Shown in pieces: positions 24,995 to 32,814 of a DNA stretch of 36,678 nt. Below the pieces are notes generated by a model, which ran no database searches, was not told the DNA's origin, and saw nothing but the letters and a program-made list of their open reading frames with translations. Source of the DNA: Bacteroidota bacterium. Its GTDB lineage: Bacteria; Bacteroidota; Bacteroidia; Chitinophagales; JADIYW01. The translations under genes were made by a program, and so were the position numbers. The stretch covers positions 1 to 36,678 of the forward strand of contig JAGQYE010000033.1 in assembly GCA_020436225.1 (NCBI GenBank), in the 5' to 3' direction. Every line of letters starts with the position of its first letter. Within the stretch, counting starts at the first letter, position 1.

Positions 24995-27900
24995 TTATGC
25001 TTGTTTCCATTTTGGAATATGAATATAAAAAACAGAATAGGCATCAATTTTTGAATTAAAATTAATTTTTCCGTTCATTCTTTCAATGATATTTTTGCTG
25101 ATGGCTAAACCCAAACCGGTTCCGCTGGATTTTGTTGTAAAGTTAGGTTCAAAAATATGCGTGCGTTTCTCATCGGGAATTCCAACGCCATTATCTTTGA
25201 TTGAAATAATATAATCTTGTTGGTCTTCAGTCAATTTAATTTCAATAATGCCGATTTTATTTTCAGGAATTGCTTGTGTTGCATTTTTAATAATATTGGT
25301 AAATACGCGCATCAATTGTTCTTTATCTCCAAACACAAAACAAGGCTGGTTTAAAAGTTCTAAATGGATTTCTACACCTTCAGTTTCATTAAATAAATCA
25401 ACAGTTGAAACTAAGATAGGTTCAATATCTATTTCTTTAAATTCGCCTTGTGGCATTTTAGCAAAGTCGGAAAACGCTGTAGCAATGTTGGATAAATTGT
25501 CGATTTGTTCGATTAAACGTTGAGAAATTTTTTCCGTTAATTCTTGTATATCCGGCGAATTATCTTTTAAAGCACGTTGCAAATGTTGGATGCTTAGCTT
25601 CATTGGAGTCAACGGATTTTTAATTTCGTGTGCTACTTGTTTTGCCATTTCTCGCCATGCGCCTTCACGTTCTGATTTTGCTAAAAGGTTAGCACTTTTC
25701 TCTAATTCTGTCAACATTAAGTTGTATTGTTGCACTAATAAGCCAATTTCATCATCGTTTTTCCATTGTATTTTTTTGTTTGGTTTTCCAAATTGAACAT
25801 CTCGAATATTATCAGAAATTAAGGTAAGTGAATTGGTAATTGAACGCGATAAAAATACGGCTAACAATGCTGCTGCAATCAAGAATAAAACGTAAACATT
25901 TGCCAATGCCACCAAGAAATAAGATAAATCTTCTTGGAAAGATTTTTGTTTGCCATAATATGGAAAATTGAAATAGCCCAATACTTTTCCGTTGCTTCGC
26001 AAAGGTTGATAAGCACTCAAATAATCTAATTTTCCAATTTGTTCATTGTGTACATATTTTGATTTTCCTTTTACAATTAGATTGTAATAAGCATCTGCAT
26101 CCATTTTTCCGGAAATCAAATTTCGTTTAAAAATTTCAGGCTGAGAAGTTTGCAACAATTCTCCTTTCGTGTTATAAACATTAATATCTAAAGCATGAAT
26201 TGAAGACAAAATATTTATTCTTTTAGCAATTACTTGGTCAAATGCATCTTGTCGATAAATTGGGTAAGCATCAACATAATATTGAGATACATTTTTCATT
26301 ACTGTATTTACTTTCTTCAACAATTTGCTGTTATGGTAAATATTATATTGATATTGGAAATAAAACATGGTTACCAATGCAATAATGGCTAAAGAAAATA
26401 ACACTAATGCCATCATCGAGTTTTGTATTTGTTTTTGCAGAGTGTTGCCTCTCAAGAAGTTGGTAATTGAATCTTCGCCCCAAAATTTGTTGGAAATTCC
26501 GAACAAATCAATCATCATAAAGAATAAGATAAAGAAGATTAAGAGATAAGAAAAAACAGACAATGTTCCTAAAGCCGGTCTATTTTTTTCTGACATGACA
26601 ACTTGTTTATCTGTGCTATAATAAATGGTGTGTGTATATTGACTCGTTTTATAAATTGAAAATTCTTTAGTGCTATCTATCGGAAAATTAAAGTTCACTT
26701 GATATTCATAATCGCCTCGCTGTTTGATGAGATATTTAGTATCGTAAATGGCGTAAGAAAAATTATCAAACTCTTCATCATAATAGTTTTTTTGCTTCAA
26801 TAAAAGTTCAGGATATGCACTATATGAACTAAAAATTTTAGGAACAAATTCTACAAAAAGATAACCAATGCGAGCTGAATCTTGATTGATTGGAAAAAAT
26901 CCTAAGTATTTTACTCCATTATCTTTAAACGGTAAATAATAAAAATTGGAAGAAATCTGTTTTAATTTTCTTGAATTTTTTGTTGCCAATAATGTATAAA
27001 AACCTTTTTTAGAAGTGCCAATTAAGGATGCACCTTCTTTGTCAAAAGTATAGATATTTAAAGAATACCTACGCAAAAGCGGTTTATAATATTTGGACGA
27101 AATGCGTTGTTCAATATCTACCGTTGAGATGTAAGGATTATTGAAATACGACTTAATGAAATAATCGTGTTCTATTTGATTTTCTGTTTCTGTCAAAGTA
27201 TATTCTTCGCCAATATCTTGTTCAGAAACTAATTCTTTGATTCTATATTTTCGTTTTTCAATATCTTTTTGTGTAGTATTAAAGATGATTACAACCGACG
27301 AAAGAAAAGCTATTAATGATAACAAAATTAAGTTGGATAGAAACTTATACTTTGTACTTCTTGGGAAAAAAGATTTTTCATAATAGAAGAAAAAGGTAAA
27401 AGTCATCCACCATAAAATGATAAAAGCAGCATAAAGTAGATTGGAAAGAACGCCACAAAAGAAAGCAATGCCAGCTGCGATTGAAACAAAAATAAATGAA
27501 TAGATGAAAGTGTCTTTTTTTATTTCTTGTCCAACAATCCATTTCATTAGAAAGACCAAACCCGCAAATGCCAACCCAAAAATCATTAAACTGATAAAAG
27601 TGTAGCGCGACAAAGTATTCAGTAAATAAAAATTAAAACTGATTACTGAATTTTGGATTACACTTTGTATAATCATGATGGTTAAAAAATAACCTACAAC
27701 CGGAATTGCCAATATCCAATTTTTAGATTTTGTAGAAAGAGTTTTGGTTGGCACATAATACAACAGCGACAAAATCCAAGTTACCATAAACACGCGAATT
27801 AATAGTGTTCCTAATGTGTCACTCAAGTAAGATGACGCATACAAATTGGAAGAAAACAACAACGATGTTTTGGTAAGTGAAAATAATTTTAATTGATTAA

Positions 27901-28666
27901 ACAATACATCCGTCAACACGACAATAGTCAACAGAATTAAACTTGCCCTAAAATATCGACCTTGGATTAGTATTTTTTTTATTACTTGATACATCGACCA
28001 AAACAACAACAGTAAGCCTAAAATTTCAAAAACAAGTGTATATGGATTAGATACTTCGTTTGCATTATCAGCAATTCTAACAGAAAAAATATCAGCACCT
28101 TTCCAATTTTTAATATTTGTTGTATGTGCTGTCTTTTTATTGGAAATCACAAATCGTTTTAAAAAATTAGATTTCCAAACAAAACCGTTTTCTAAAAATT
28201 TATTGCTTGTTGCATATTGATAAAAAACGGGAATTAGTGCGTAAATATTGGTTCTTCCATCGTCCGAAGTTTTATGCAATACTTCATAAAACCCATTCGC
28301 TTCTTTTAAAAAGGTAATATCTTGCGCTGAAATTCGATAAACATTTTCCGGAATAAATGCGTTTGATGTCCAATATTTCAGCACATCATCTTTGTACACA
28401 TAAAAATAAATTTCATCATCATTGTAATGTTGAGAGAAAAAGTTTTTTAGTTTAGAATAATCATCCGATGCTTGCATTAATTCTTTAGAATTTAATATTG
28501 CATCTGCCTGAATTTCCTCTTTGTGTAAAGCATTTTCAATTATTCCTTTCGCTCGATTGATATTTGGCGAAAGCGTTTGAACAGTATCCACAATTAAGCA
28601 AGTCAGTAATAAAACTATGCCGACAAATGCTATAACTGATACGATATGTTTCTTTAAAAAATTCAA
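24995..28666 (-). CDS. Large multi-membrane NtrY-like sensor histidine kinase
   Basis: A 1223-residue membrane kinase. Order of parts: membrane helix (about 10-27), extracytoplasmic region (about 30-205), about seven membrane helices in the 207-462 region, second extracytoplasmic region (about 465-700), helix (703-721), helix (750-770), third extracytoplasmic region (about 775-915), helix (916-939), HAMP-like linker (940-990), then the kinase. H1013 in VAHEIKNPLTPMKLSIQHL is the phospho-acceptor in the NtrY style, N1128 is the N box, DNGVGIP (1158-1164) the G1 box, FEPNFTTKSSGTGLGL (1172-1187) the F and G2 boxes. No receiver or output domain and no adjacent response regulator are present. It starts 2 bases after the mazG stop. 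The signal sensed is unknown. Confidence 0.9.
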   Translation of the reverse strand: MNFLKKHIVSVIAFVGIVLLLTCLIVDTVQTLSPNINRAKGIIENALHKEEIQADAILNSKELMQASDDYSKLKNFFSQHYNDDEIYFYVYKDDVLKYWTSNAFIPENVYRISAQDITFLKEANGFYEVLHKTSDDGRTNIYALIPVFYQYATSNKFLENGFVWKSNFLKRFVISNKKTAHTTNIKNWKGADIFSVRIADNANEVSNPYTLVFEILGLLLLFWSMYQVIKKILIQGRYFRASLILLTIVVLTDVLFNQLKLFSLTKTSLLFSSNLYASSYLSDTLGTLLIRVFMVTWILSLLYYVPTKTLSTKSKNWILAIPVVGYFLTIMIIQSVIQNSVISFNFYLLNTLSRYTFISLMIFGLAFAGLVFLMKWIVGQEIKKDTFIYSFIFVSIAAGIAFFCGVLSNLLYAAFIILWWMTFTFFFYYEKSFFPRSTKYKFLSNLILLSLIAFLSSVVIIFNTTQKDIEKRKYRIKELVSEQDIGEEYTLTETENQIEHDYFIKSYFNNPYISTVDIEQRISSKYYKPLLRRYSLNIYTFDKEGASLIGTSKKGFYTLLATKNSRKLKQISSNFYYLPFKDNGVKYLGFFPINQDSARIGYLFVEFVPKIFSSYSAYPELLLKQKNYYDEEFDNFSYAIYDTKYLIKQRGDYEYQVNFNFPIDSTKEFSIYKTSQYTHTIYYSTDKQVVMSEKNRPALGTLSVFSYLLIFFILFFMMIDLFGISNKFWGEDSITNFLRGNTLQKQIQNSMMALVLFSLAIIALVTMFYFQYQYNIYHNSKLLKKVNTVMKNVSQYYVDAYPIYRQDAFDQVIAKRINILSSIHALDINVYNTKGELLQTSQPEIFKRNLISGKMDADAYYNLIVKGKSKYVHNEQIGKLDYLSAYQPLRSNGKVLGYFNFPYYGKQKSFQEDLSYFLVALANVYVLFLIAAALLAVFLSRSITNSLTLISDNIRDVQFGKPNKKIQWKNDDEIGLLVQQYNLMLTELEKSANLLAKSEREGAWREMAKQVAHEIKNPLTPMKLSIQHLQRALKDNSPDIQELTEKISQRLIEQIDNLSNIATAFSDFAKMPQGEFKEIDIEPILVSTVDLFNETEGVEIHLELLNQPCFVFGDKEQLMRVFTNIIKNATQAIPENKIGIIEIKLTEDQQDYIISIKDNGVGIPDEKRTHIFEPNFTTKSSGTGLGLAISKNIIERMNGKINFNSKIDAYSVFYIHIPKWKQA

Positions 28667-28668
28667 TC

Positions 28669-29442
28669 TTAATTATTTAATGTTTGTTTTGCCAGATTCC
28701 AAATTTCATCTAATTGTTCTAAGTTCATTTCATGTAAGTTGAGATTTTTTTCTTTTGCATATTTTTCCATCCATTGAAATCTATTCATAAATTTTTGATT
28801 CGTTTTTTCTAATGCACTTTCTGTATCCACATTAATAAAACGAGCATAATTGATGAGTGCAAATAAAACATCACCAAATTCCAATTCTATTTCATCTTGT
28901 TGGTTCGTAGCAACGGCATCTTGCAATTCATTTAGTTCTTCCCAAACTTTTGCCATTACTTGCTCTTTATTATCCCAATCAAATCCGACAGCACGCACTT
29001 TATCTTGAATGCGTTGTGCTTTATTCAATGCAGGCAAACCTTTTGGAACACCTTCCAACACCGATTTTTTGCCTTCTTTTAATTTCAATTTTTCCCAATT
29101 TTTTTTCACCTCATCTTCGTCTTTCACTTCTACATCACCATAAATGTGCGGATGTCTGTAAATCAACTTTTCACAAACTCCATTTAAAACGTCAGCCACA
29201 TCAAATTGTTGTTTTTCTTTTCCAATTCTGGAATAGAAAACCAAATGCAAAAACAAATCGCCTAATTCTTCTTTTATCGCTTTCGATTCGCCACTCAAAA
29301 TGGCTTCTGACAATTCATAAGTTTCTTCTATTGTTAGTTTTCTGAGCGTTTCATTGGTTTGTTTTTTGTCCCAAGGACATTTCTCGCGCAAATCATCCAT
29401 GACATTCAACAAACGCTCAAAAGCTTTTAATCTTTCATCCAT
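28669..29442 (-). CDS. mazG: Nucleoside triphosphate pyrophosphohydrolase MazG
   Basis: Cytoplasmic house-cleaning enzyme that hydrolyses (d)NTPs to monophosphate and pyrophosphate. About 257 residues from ATG-29442 (protein begins MDERLKAFERLL), with the MazG start LREKCPWDKKQTNETLRKLTIEETYEL and the metal-binding EELGDLFLHLVFYS; a second half repeats the fold (VWEELNEL..EIELEFGDVLFALINYARF). A longer in-frame start at 29502 would add 20 residues, but a TAGATTTG -7 box on the minus strand (29457-29464) falls inside that extension, which favours 29442. It leads the run mazG-kinase-hemL. Confidence 0.93.
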   Translation of the reverse strand: MDERLKAFERLLNVMDDLREKCPWDKKQTNETLRKLTIEETYELSEAILSGESKAIKEELGDLFLHLVFYSRIGKEKQQFDVADVLNGVCEKLIYRHPHIYGDVEVKDEDEVKKNWEKLKLKEGKKSVLEGVPKGLPALNKAQRIQDKVRAVGFDWDNKEQVMAKVWEELNELQDAVATNQQDEIELEFGDVLFALINYARFINVDTESALEKTNQKFMNRFQWMEKYAKEKNLNLHEMNLEQLDEIWNLAKQTLNN

Positions 29443-29456
29443 AAAAAATATTTCTA

Positions 29457-29464
29457 CAAATCTA
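29457..29464 (-). promoter_or_regulatory. -7 box of the mazG-kinase-hemL run
   Basis: TAGATTTG on the minus strand fits TAnnTTTG, 14 bases before ATG-29442. No TTG is seen at the right distance. A plus-strand TAATTTTG at 29484-29491 could serve the divergent gene at 29522. Confidence 0.4.
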
Positions 29465-29521
29465 CTATTTTGAAGTAAATAGTTAATTTTGAAGTGACTC
29501 AAATCCGAATAATTTTCTAAG

Positions 29522-29932
29522 ATGTTTAAAAAATCTGACTTTCATTATAAAAATATACAGCCACTTCAGCAAGGAATAGTAGTTTGTACATTGCTAATTT
29601 TAATTGCATTAACGTGTTTTATTGTTGGCAAAAAAGATATTATTGCTTGGAATTTCCTTGCCGGACCAATCATGTTATATTGTGTTTTCAATCCGTTGAT
29701 GGGCGCTTTTAGAGAAAATAGATTGCCTTATTTTGGAAAATCGGTGTTGGTGTTTCTTGGAATTTTGACATTAGTATATGTTTTAGGAAATGCCATTTCT
29801 GTTGTTTCTTATCACTCTAATAGTGAGTTGCACATTATCACTATCATTTTATTTATTTTCTATTTTATGTTCAATTTTCTTTGCACTGTTTTTCGTGCAG
29901 CATTACGATTTTTTGAAGAAATTGACAATTAG
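29522..29932 (+). CDS. Small membrane protein of unknown function
   Basis: A 136-residue protein with a short polar N-terminus (about 1-17) and four membrane helices (about 18-37, 42-60, 71-92, 100-124). I recognise no family motif. It is divergent from mazG, with 79 bases between the two starts, and converges on the next gene with 4 bases between the coding ends. Reading-frame length, start context and codon use support a real gene, but no function can be given. Confidence 0.7.
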   Translation: MFKKSDFHYKNIQPLQQGIVVCTLLILIALTCFIVGKKDIIAWNFLAGPIMLYCVFNPLMGAFRENRLPYFGKSVLVFLGILTLVYVLGNAISVVSYHSNSELHIITIILFIFYFMFNFLCTVFRAALRFFEEIDN

Positions 29933-29936
29933 TTTT

Positions 29937-30362
29937 TTATTTCTCATCTACTTTTTCAAAGTAAAAACCTCCAGCTCTGATATAATAAAAATCAGGCTCT
30001 GAAAATGTATGAAAATGGAGTTTGAATGTTGCTAATTGAATTAAATTATCATCTTCATTTTCTTCATCCGTTGCAAATTGAATACTTGAAATTTCTATTG
30101 GCATTTTATTCCAATGGTCAGGAATGTGATAGTCCTTCGGCAAGTTGTGTTCTATACAATTTTTAAAATACAATTCTATTTGATGATCATAACAAGGGTC
30201 AAACATCGACTCAATAAATAATGTTTCGCCTTTTGGCTTAGTGCTACTATTTTCCCTCATTGAACGTTTATGTTCATAATTCCAATAGTAATAAAAACCA
30301 CAACCGAAAATTAGTTCGTTAAAAGATTGTAGCAAATGTTTTAATTCGCCATAACGTTGCAT
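29937..30362 (-). CDS. Hypothetical soluble protein
   Basis: A 141-residue protein with no signal peptide or membrane segment. It is rich in aromatic and acidic residues (for example GCGFYYYWNYEH near the start and PDFYYIRAGGFYFEKVDEK at the end). I do not recognise it. A TAAATTTG box on the minus strand (30367-30374) with a TTG 16 bases further upstream fits the promoter pattern, but leaves only 4 bases before the ATG, so the mRNA would be nearly leaderless if this start and promoter are both right. Confidence 0.65.
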   Translation of the reverse strand: MQRYGELKHLLQSFNELIFGCGFYYYWNYEHKRSMRENSSTKPKGETLFIESMFDPCYDHQIELYFKNCIEHNLPKDYHIPDHWNKMPIEISSIQFATDEENEDDNLIQLATFKLHFHTFSEPDFYYIRAGGFYFEKVDEK

Positions 30363-30441
30363 AATTCAAATTTAAGTTTTCTTTTTAAAACAAGATATTC
30401 ATAAAAATTTGTTAAGCTAAACTATCCATTTATATATTTTT

Positions 30442-30449
30442 TATCTTTG
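30442..30449 (+). promoter_or_regulatory. -7 box of the two-component pair
   Basis: TATCTTTG fits TAnnTTTG and lies 7 bases before the kinase ATG, again implying a very short leader. No well-spaced -33 TTG is present. Confidence 0.35.
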
Positions 30450-30456
30450 AATAGAT

Positions 30457-31725
30457 ATGAGCAGAACGGCAATCCGGAATATTATTTTATTGGCTTTTAT
30501 TTCGCTTGCCGGAATTATTTCTACACAAATTTTTTGGGTAAAAAAAGCACTTGATCTTAAAGAGCAGCAATTTAATCATCGCGTTTTGGTTGCATTAAAA
30601 AGTGTAGCCGACAGATTAATTAGTGACACCAAGAAAGGTAATGTTCAATTAGATGGCATCAACAAAAAAGCGTCCAACTATTACACGATGGATTTTAGTT
30701 CTCCGGTAAATGTAAGAATGTTGGAAAATTACTTGGTGATAGAATCAAAAAATCACAACCTAAATTCTGATTTTGAATATGGCATTTTTGAATGTACAAC
30801 TGATTCTTTTTATACCGGAAGATTTGTGAATATAGAAAAAATAGGAAAGATAGAACGCTTGAAAATAAAAGCCAAGCCATCAGAAAATTATTATATCGGT
30901 GTTTTGTTTCCTAAGAAAATTTCTTATTTACACGACGATTTAAAATTGCTCATTTTTTTCTCAATTGTATTGCTGATTGTAATTGGATTTTTCACTTATA
31001 CTATCTTGGTTATTCTAAAACAAAAAAAATTAAGCGAAATAAAAACGGATTTCGTCAATAACATGACACACGAATTCAAAACACCAATATCTACTATAGC
31101 TTTAGCAAGTGATGTATTGAAGAAAGATAACATCATCCAATATCCGGAACGATTAAAACATTATGCCACCATCATACAAGAAGAAAACAGTCGACTTAAA
31201 AGCCAAGTAGAAGCTGTTTTGCAAGTTTCGCAGATAGATTCACATAAAGTTATTCTCAATATTACCGACATCGATATGCACGATTTAATTGAGAATATTG
31301 CCAAAAATATGGAGCCTAGAATTAGCAAATTAGATGGGATTTTGAAATTAAAATTAGATGCAAAAAATGCGTTGGTTGCCGGCGACGAAGTGCATTTGAC
31401 AAATATTTTGTATAACTTGCTGGATAATGCGATTAAGTATTGCGATAAAATTCCAAGCATCGAAATTATTACGGTAAACAAACATAAAGGAATAGAAATA
31501 TCAGTAAAAGACAACGGAAAAGGAATTGACAACAATGCTCAACGGATGATATTTGATAAATTTTTTAGAGTTCCAAGTGGCAACGTACATGATGTAAAAG
31601 GTTTTGGGCTCGGTTTATTTTATGTAAAAAGTATGATTGTATTACACAAAGGAAAAATTGCTTTACATAGCACACCTAATGTTGGTACTACATTCACTAT
31701 ATGGCTTCACTCAAAAGAAAAATGA
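30457..31725 (+). CDS. Sensor histidine kinase
   Basis: A 422-residue membrane kinase: membrane helix 1 (about 8-28), periplasmic sensor region (29-162) with no recognisable fold, helix 2 (about 164-187), then HisKA with H205 in NNMTHEFKTPISTIALASDVL and a HATPase domain with the N box NILYNLLDNAIKYC, G1 DNGKGID, F box FDKFFRVPSG and G2 GFGLGLFYVK. No HAMP domain is evident between helix 2 and HisKA. One base separates its stop from the response regulator ATG, so they are a cognate pair. Confidence 0.95.
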   Translation: MSRTAIRNIILLAFISLAGIISTQIFWVKKALDLKEQQFNHRVLVALKSVADRLISDTKKGNVQLDGINKKASNYYTMDFSSPVNVRMLENYLVIESKNHNLNSDFEYGIFECTTDSFYTGRFVNIEKIGKIERLKIKAKPSENYYIGVLFPKKISYLHDDLKLLIFFSIVLLIVIGFFTYTILVILKQKKLSEIKTDFVNNMTHEFKTPISTIALASDVLKKDNIIQYPERLKHYATIIQEENSRLKSQVEAVLQVSQIDSHKVILNITDIDMHDLIENIAKNMEPRISKLDGILKLKLDAKNALVAGDEVHLTNILYNLLDNAIKYCDKIPSIEIITVNKHKGIEISVKDNGKGIDNNAQRMIFDKFFRVPSGNVHDVKGFGLGLFYVKSMIVLHKGKIALHSTPNVGTTFTIWLHSKEK

Positions 31726-31726
31726 T

Positions 31727-32422
31727 ATGCAAGAAGTAGTAAAAATTTTATTGGCTGAAGACGACCCAAATCTTGGTTTTATTATTAAAGATAACTTAAG
31801 CGATAAAGGGTTTGATGTAACACATTGTACTAATGGTTTAGATGCTGAAAGAATCTTGTACAAAGAAAAATTTGATTTATATCTCTTAGATGTGATGATG
31901 CCCAAAAAAGATGGCTTTACGTTGGCACAAGAAATTAGAGAAAAGAAAGACGACACACCAATTATTTTCTTGACAGCAAGAGAAATGCAGGAAGATAAAA
32001 TTCGAGGGTTTAAACTTGGCGCCGACGATTACATCACAAAACCTTTCAACTTCGATGAGTTAGTGATGCGCATGGAAGCCATTTTAAAACGAACGAAATC
32101 CGTAATTCCTGAACAGAAAGAATTTAAAATAGGAAAATATATTTTAAAAACAGACGAATTAAAACTGCATCTCGGCGAGGAAGTTTCTTCTCTTACTAAA
32201 AAAGAAGCTGCTTTGTTGGAATTCTTAGCTAAACACGCTAATCAATCTGTAAAGCGCGAAGATATGCTATTGAAAATTTGGAAAGATGACAGCTATTTTG
32301 CCGGAAGAAGCATGGATGTTTACATCACCAAACTGAGAAAATATTTAAAAGATGATGACAAAGTAGAAATCCAAAATGTGCACGGAGTTGGATTTAAACT
32401 CGTCATAAATCAACCTGAATAA
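31727..32422 (+). CDS. OmpR-family response regulator
   Basis: A 231-residue DNA-binding regulator, the partner of the kinase just upstream. The receiver domain (about 5-118) has the acidic pocket E11-D12-D13 and phospho-acceptor D55 in LLDVMMPKKDG, then the conserved TA and K positions (LTAREM; DYITKPF). The C-terminal winged helix (about 135-230) has SLTKKEAALLEFLAKHANQ and MDVYITKLRKYL with the closing NVHGVGFKL. ATG-31727 gives the standard N-terminus; an in-frame start at 31637 lies inside the kinase gene and adds 30 residues foreign to the family. Target genes are not indicated. Confidence 0.95.
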   Translation: MQEVVKILLAEDDPNLGFIIKDNLSDKGFDVTHCTNGLDAERILYKEKFDLYLLDVMMPKKDGFTLAQEIREKKDDTPIIFLTAREMQEDKIRGFKLGADDYITKPFNFDELVMRMEAILKRTKSVIPEQKEFKIGKYILKTDELKLHLGEEVSSLTKKEAALLEFLAKHANQSVKREDMLLKIWKDDSYFAGRSMDVYITKLRKYLKDDDKVEIQNVHGVGFKLVINQPE

Positions 32423-32511
32423 GTTTTTCATTTTTTTCTTTATAAGAGATTTCATTTTTTTTAAAACAAAAAGAAACAAAGTATACAAGTTTCTACGCAC
32501 AAGTATGCGAA

Positions 32512-32726
32512 AAATCGAGCGGGTCACAAGACCCGTCGAGGGTAAAGGTTCGGAATAGTTTTTATTTCTTATCATACTTGGACTAGTTGCTTGTACGCAG
32601 AGTCCTGCCATTGCTTTTGCCAACGCTCAGAGACTCTGCGAGGAAATAGAAATCGAGCGGGTCACAAGACCCGTCGAGGGTAAAGGTCACAAGACCCGTC
32701 GAGGGCAAAGACCCGTCGAGGGCAAA
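32512..32726. repeat. GC-rich palindromic repeat units (two full, two partial copies)
   Basis: A 38-bp unit occurs identically at 32512-32549 and 32650-32687. Each unit folds as CGA-g-CGGGTC / ACAA / GACCCGTCG, a 9-bp stem with one bulge and a 4-base loop. Truncated copies follow directly: 32685-32709 (from GGTCACAAG to GAGGGCAAA) and 32710-32726 (GACCCGTCGAGGGCAAA). The structure looks like a dispersed REP-type family, but copy number elsewhere in the genome cannot be judged here. Confidence 0.85.
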
Positions 32727-32729
32727 TAG

Positions 32730-32749
32730 ATTCCCGCTTATGCGGGAAT
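32730..32749. repeat. dRS3-like 20-bp palindrome
   Basis: ATTCCCGCTTATGCGGGAAT fits the ATTCCC-N8-GGGAAT pattern of the dRS3 repeats known from Neisseria, and the following GACAGCA matches the usual flank of similar repeats seen in many bacterial genomes. The arms also pair inside the N8 region (GC..GC), leaving a 4-base loop. Confidence 0.75.
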
Positions 32750-32762
32750 GACAGCAATAAAA

Positions 32763-32795
32763 AAAAGCACTTTGCAAAAAACGCAAAGTGCTTTT
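32763..32795. terminator. Bidirectional terminator between the response regulator and pntB
   Basis: AAAAGCACTTTGC and GCAAAGTGCTTTT pair perfectly over 13 bp with a 7-base loop. On the minus strand the stem runs into a long T tract (plus-strand A run 32757-32766), 20 bases after the pntB stop; on the plus strand there are four to five T. It mainly ends the pnt operon. Confidence 0.88.
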
Positions 32796-32814
32796 CTAAT
32801 ATCTTCCAAAAAAA

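Larger units (their letters stand above)
32423..32814. other. Gene-free intergenic mosaic
   Basis: The only stretch over 300 bases without a gene. After about 70 A/T-rich bases it holds GC-rich palindromic repeat units (32512-32726), a 9-bp dyad CGCAGAGTC/GACTCTGCG (32596-32604, 32632-32640), a separate 20-bp palindrome (32730-32749) and a bidirectional terminator (32763-32795). The composition differs sharply from the AT-rich surroundings. Open frames running through it on the minus strand are repeat-derived, not genes. Confidence 0.85.

Noticed and set aside
28950-29345. 131-codon plus-strand frame inside mazG
   Set aside because: Antisense shadow of mazG, Leu/His-rich and with no family features.
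31637-31726. Extended N-terminus of the response regulator
   Set aside because: Adds 30 residues from within the kinase gene that are foreign to receiver domains; ATG-31727 gives the normal start.
32512-32726. Repeats at 32.5-32.7 kb as a CRISPR array
   Set aside because: Only two full units, 100 bases apart, followed by truncated copies in direct contact; no regular spacers and no cas genes in the window.
32345-32786. Minus-strand open frames (92 and 67 codons) over the repeat mosaic
   Set aside because: They run through hairpin repeats, their translations repeat the same short peptide (DGS..STGLVT), and one overlaps the response regulator end. Chance frames in GC-rich repeats.
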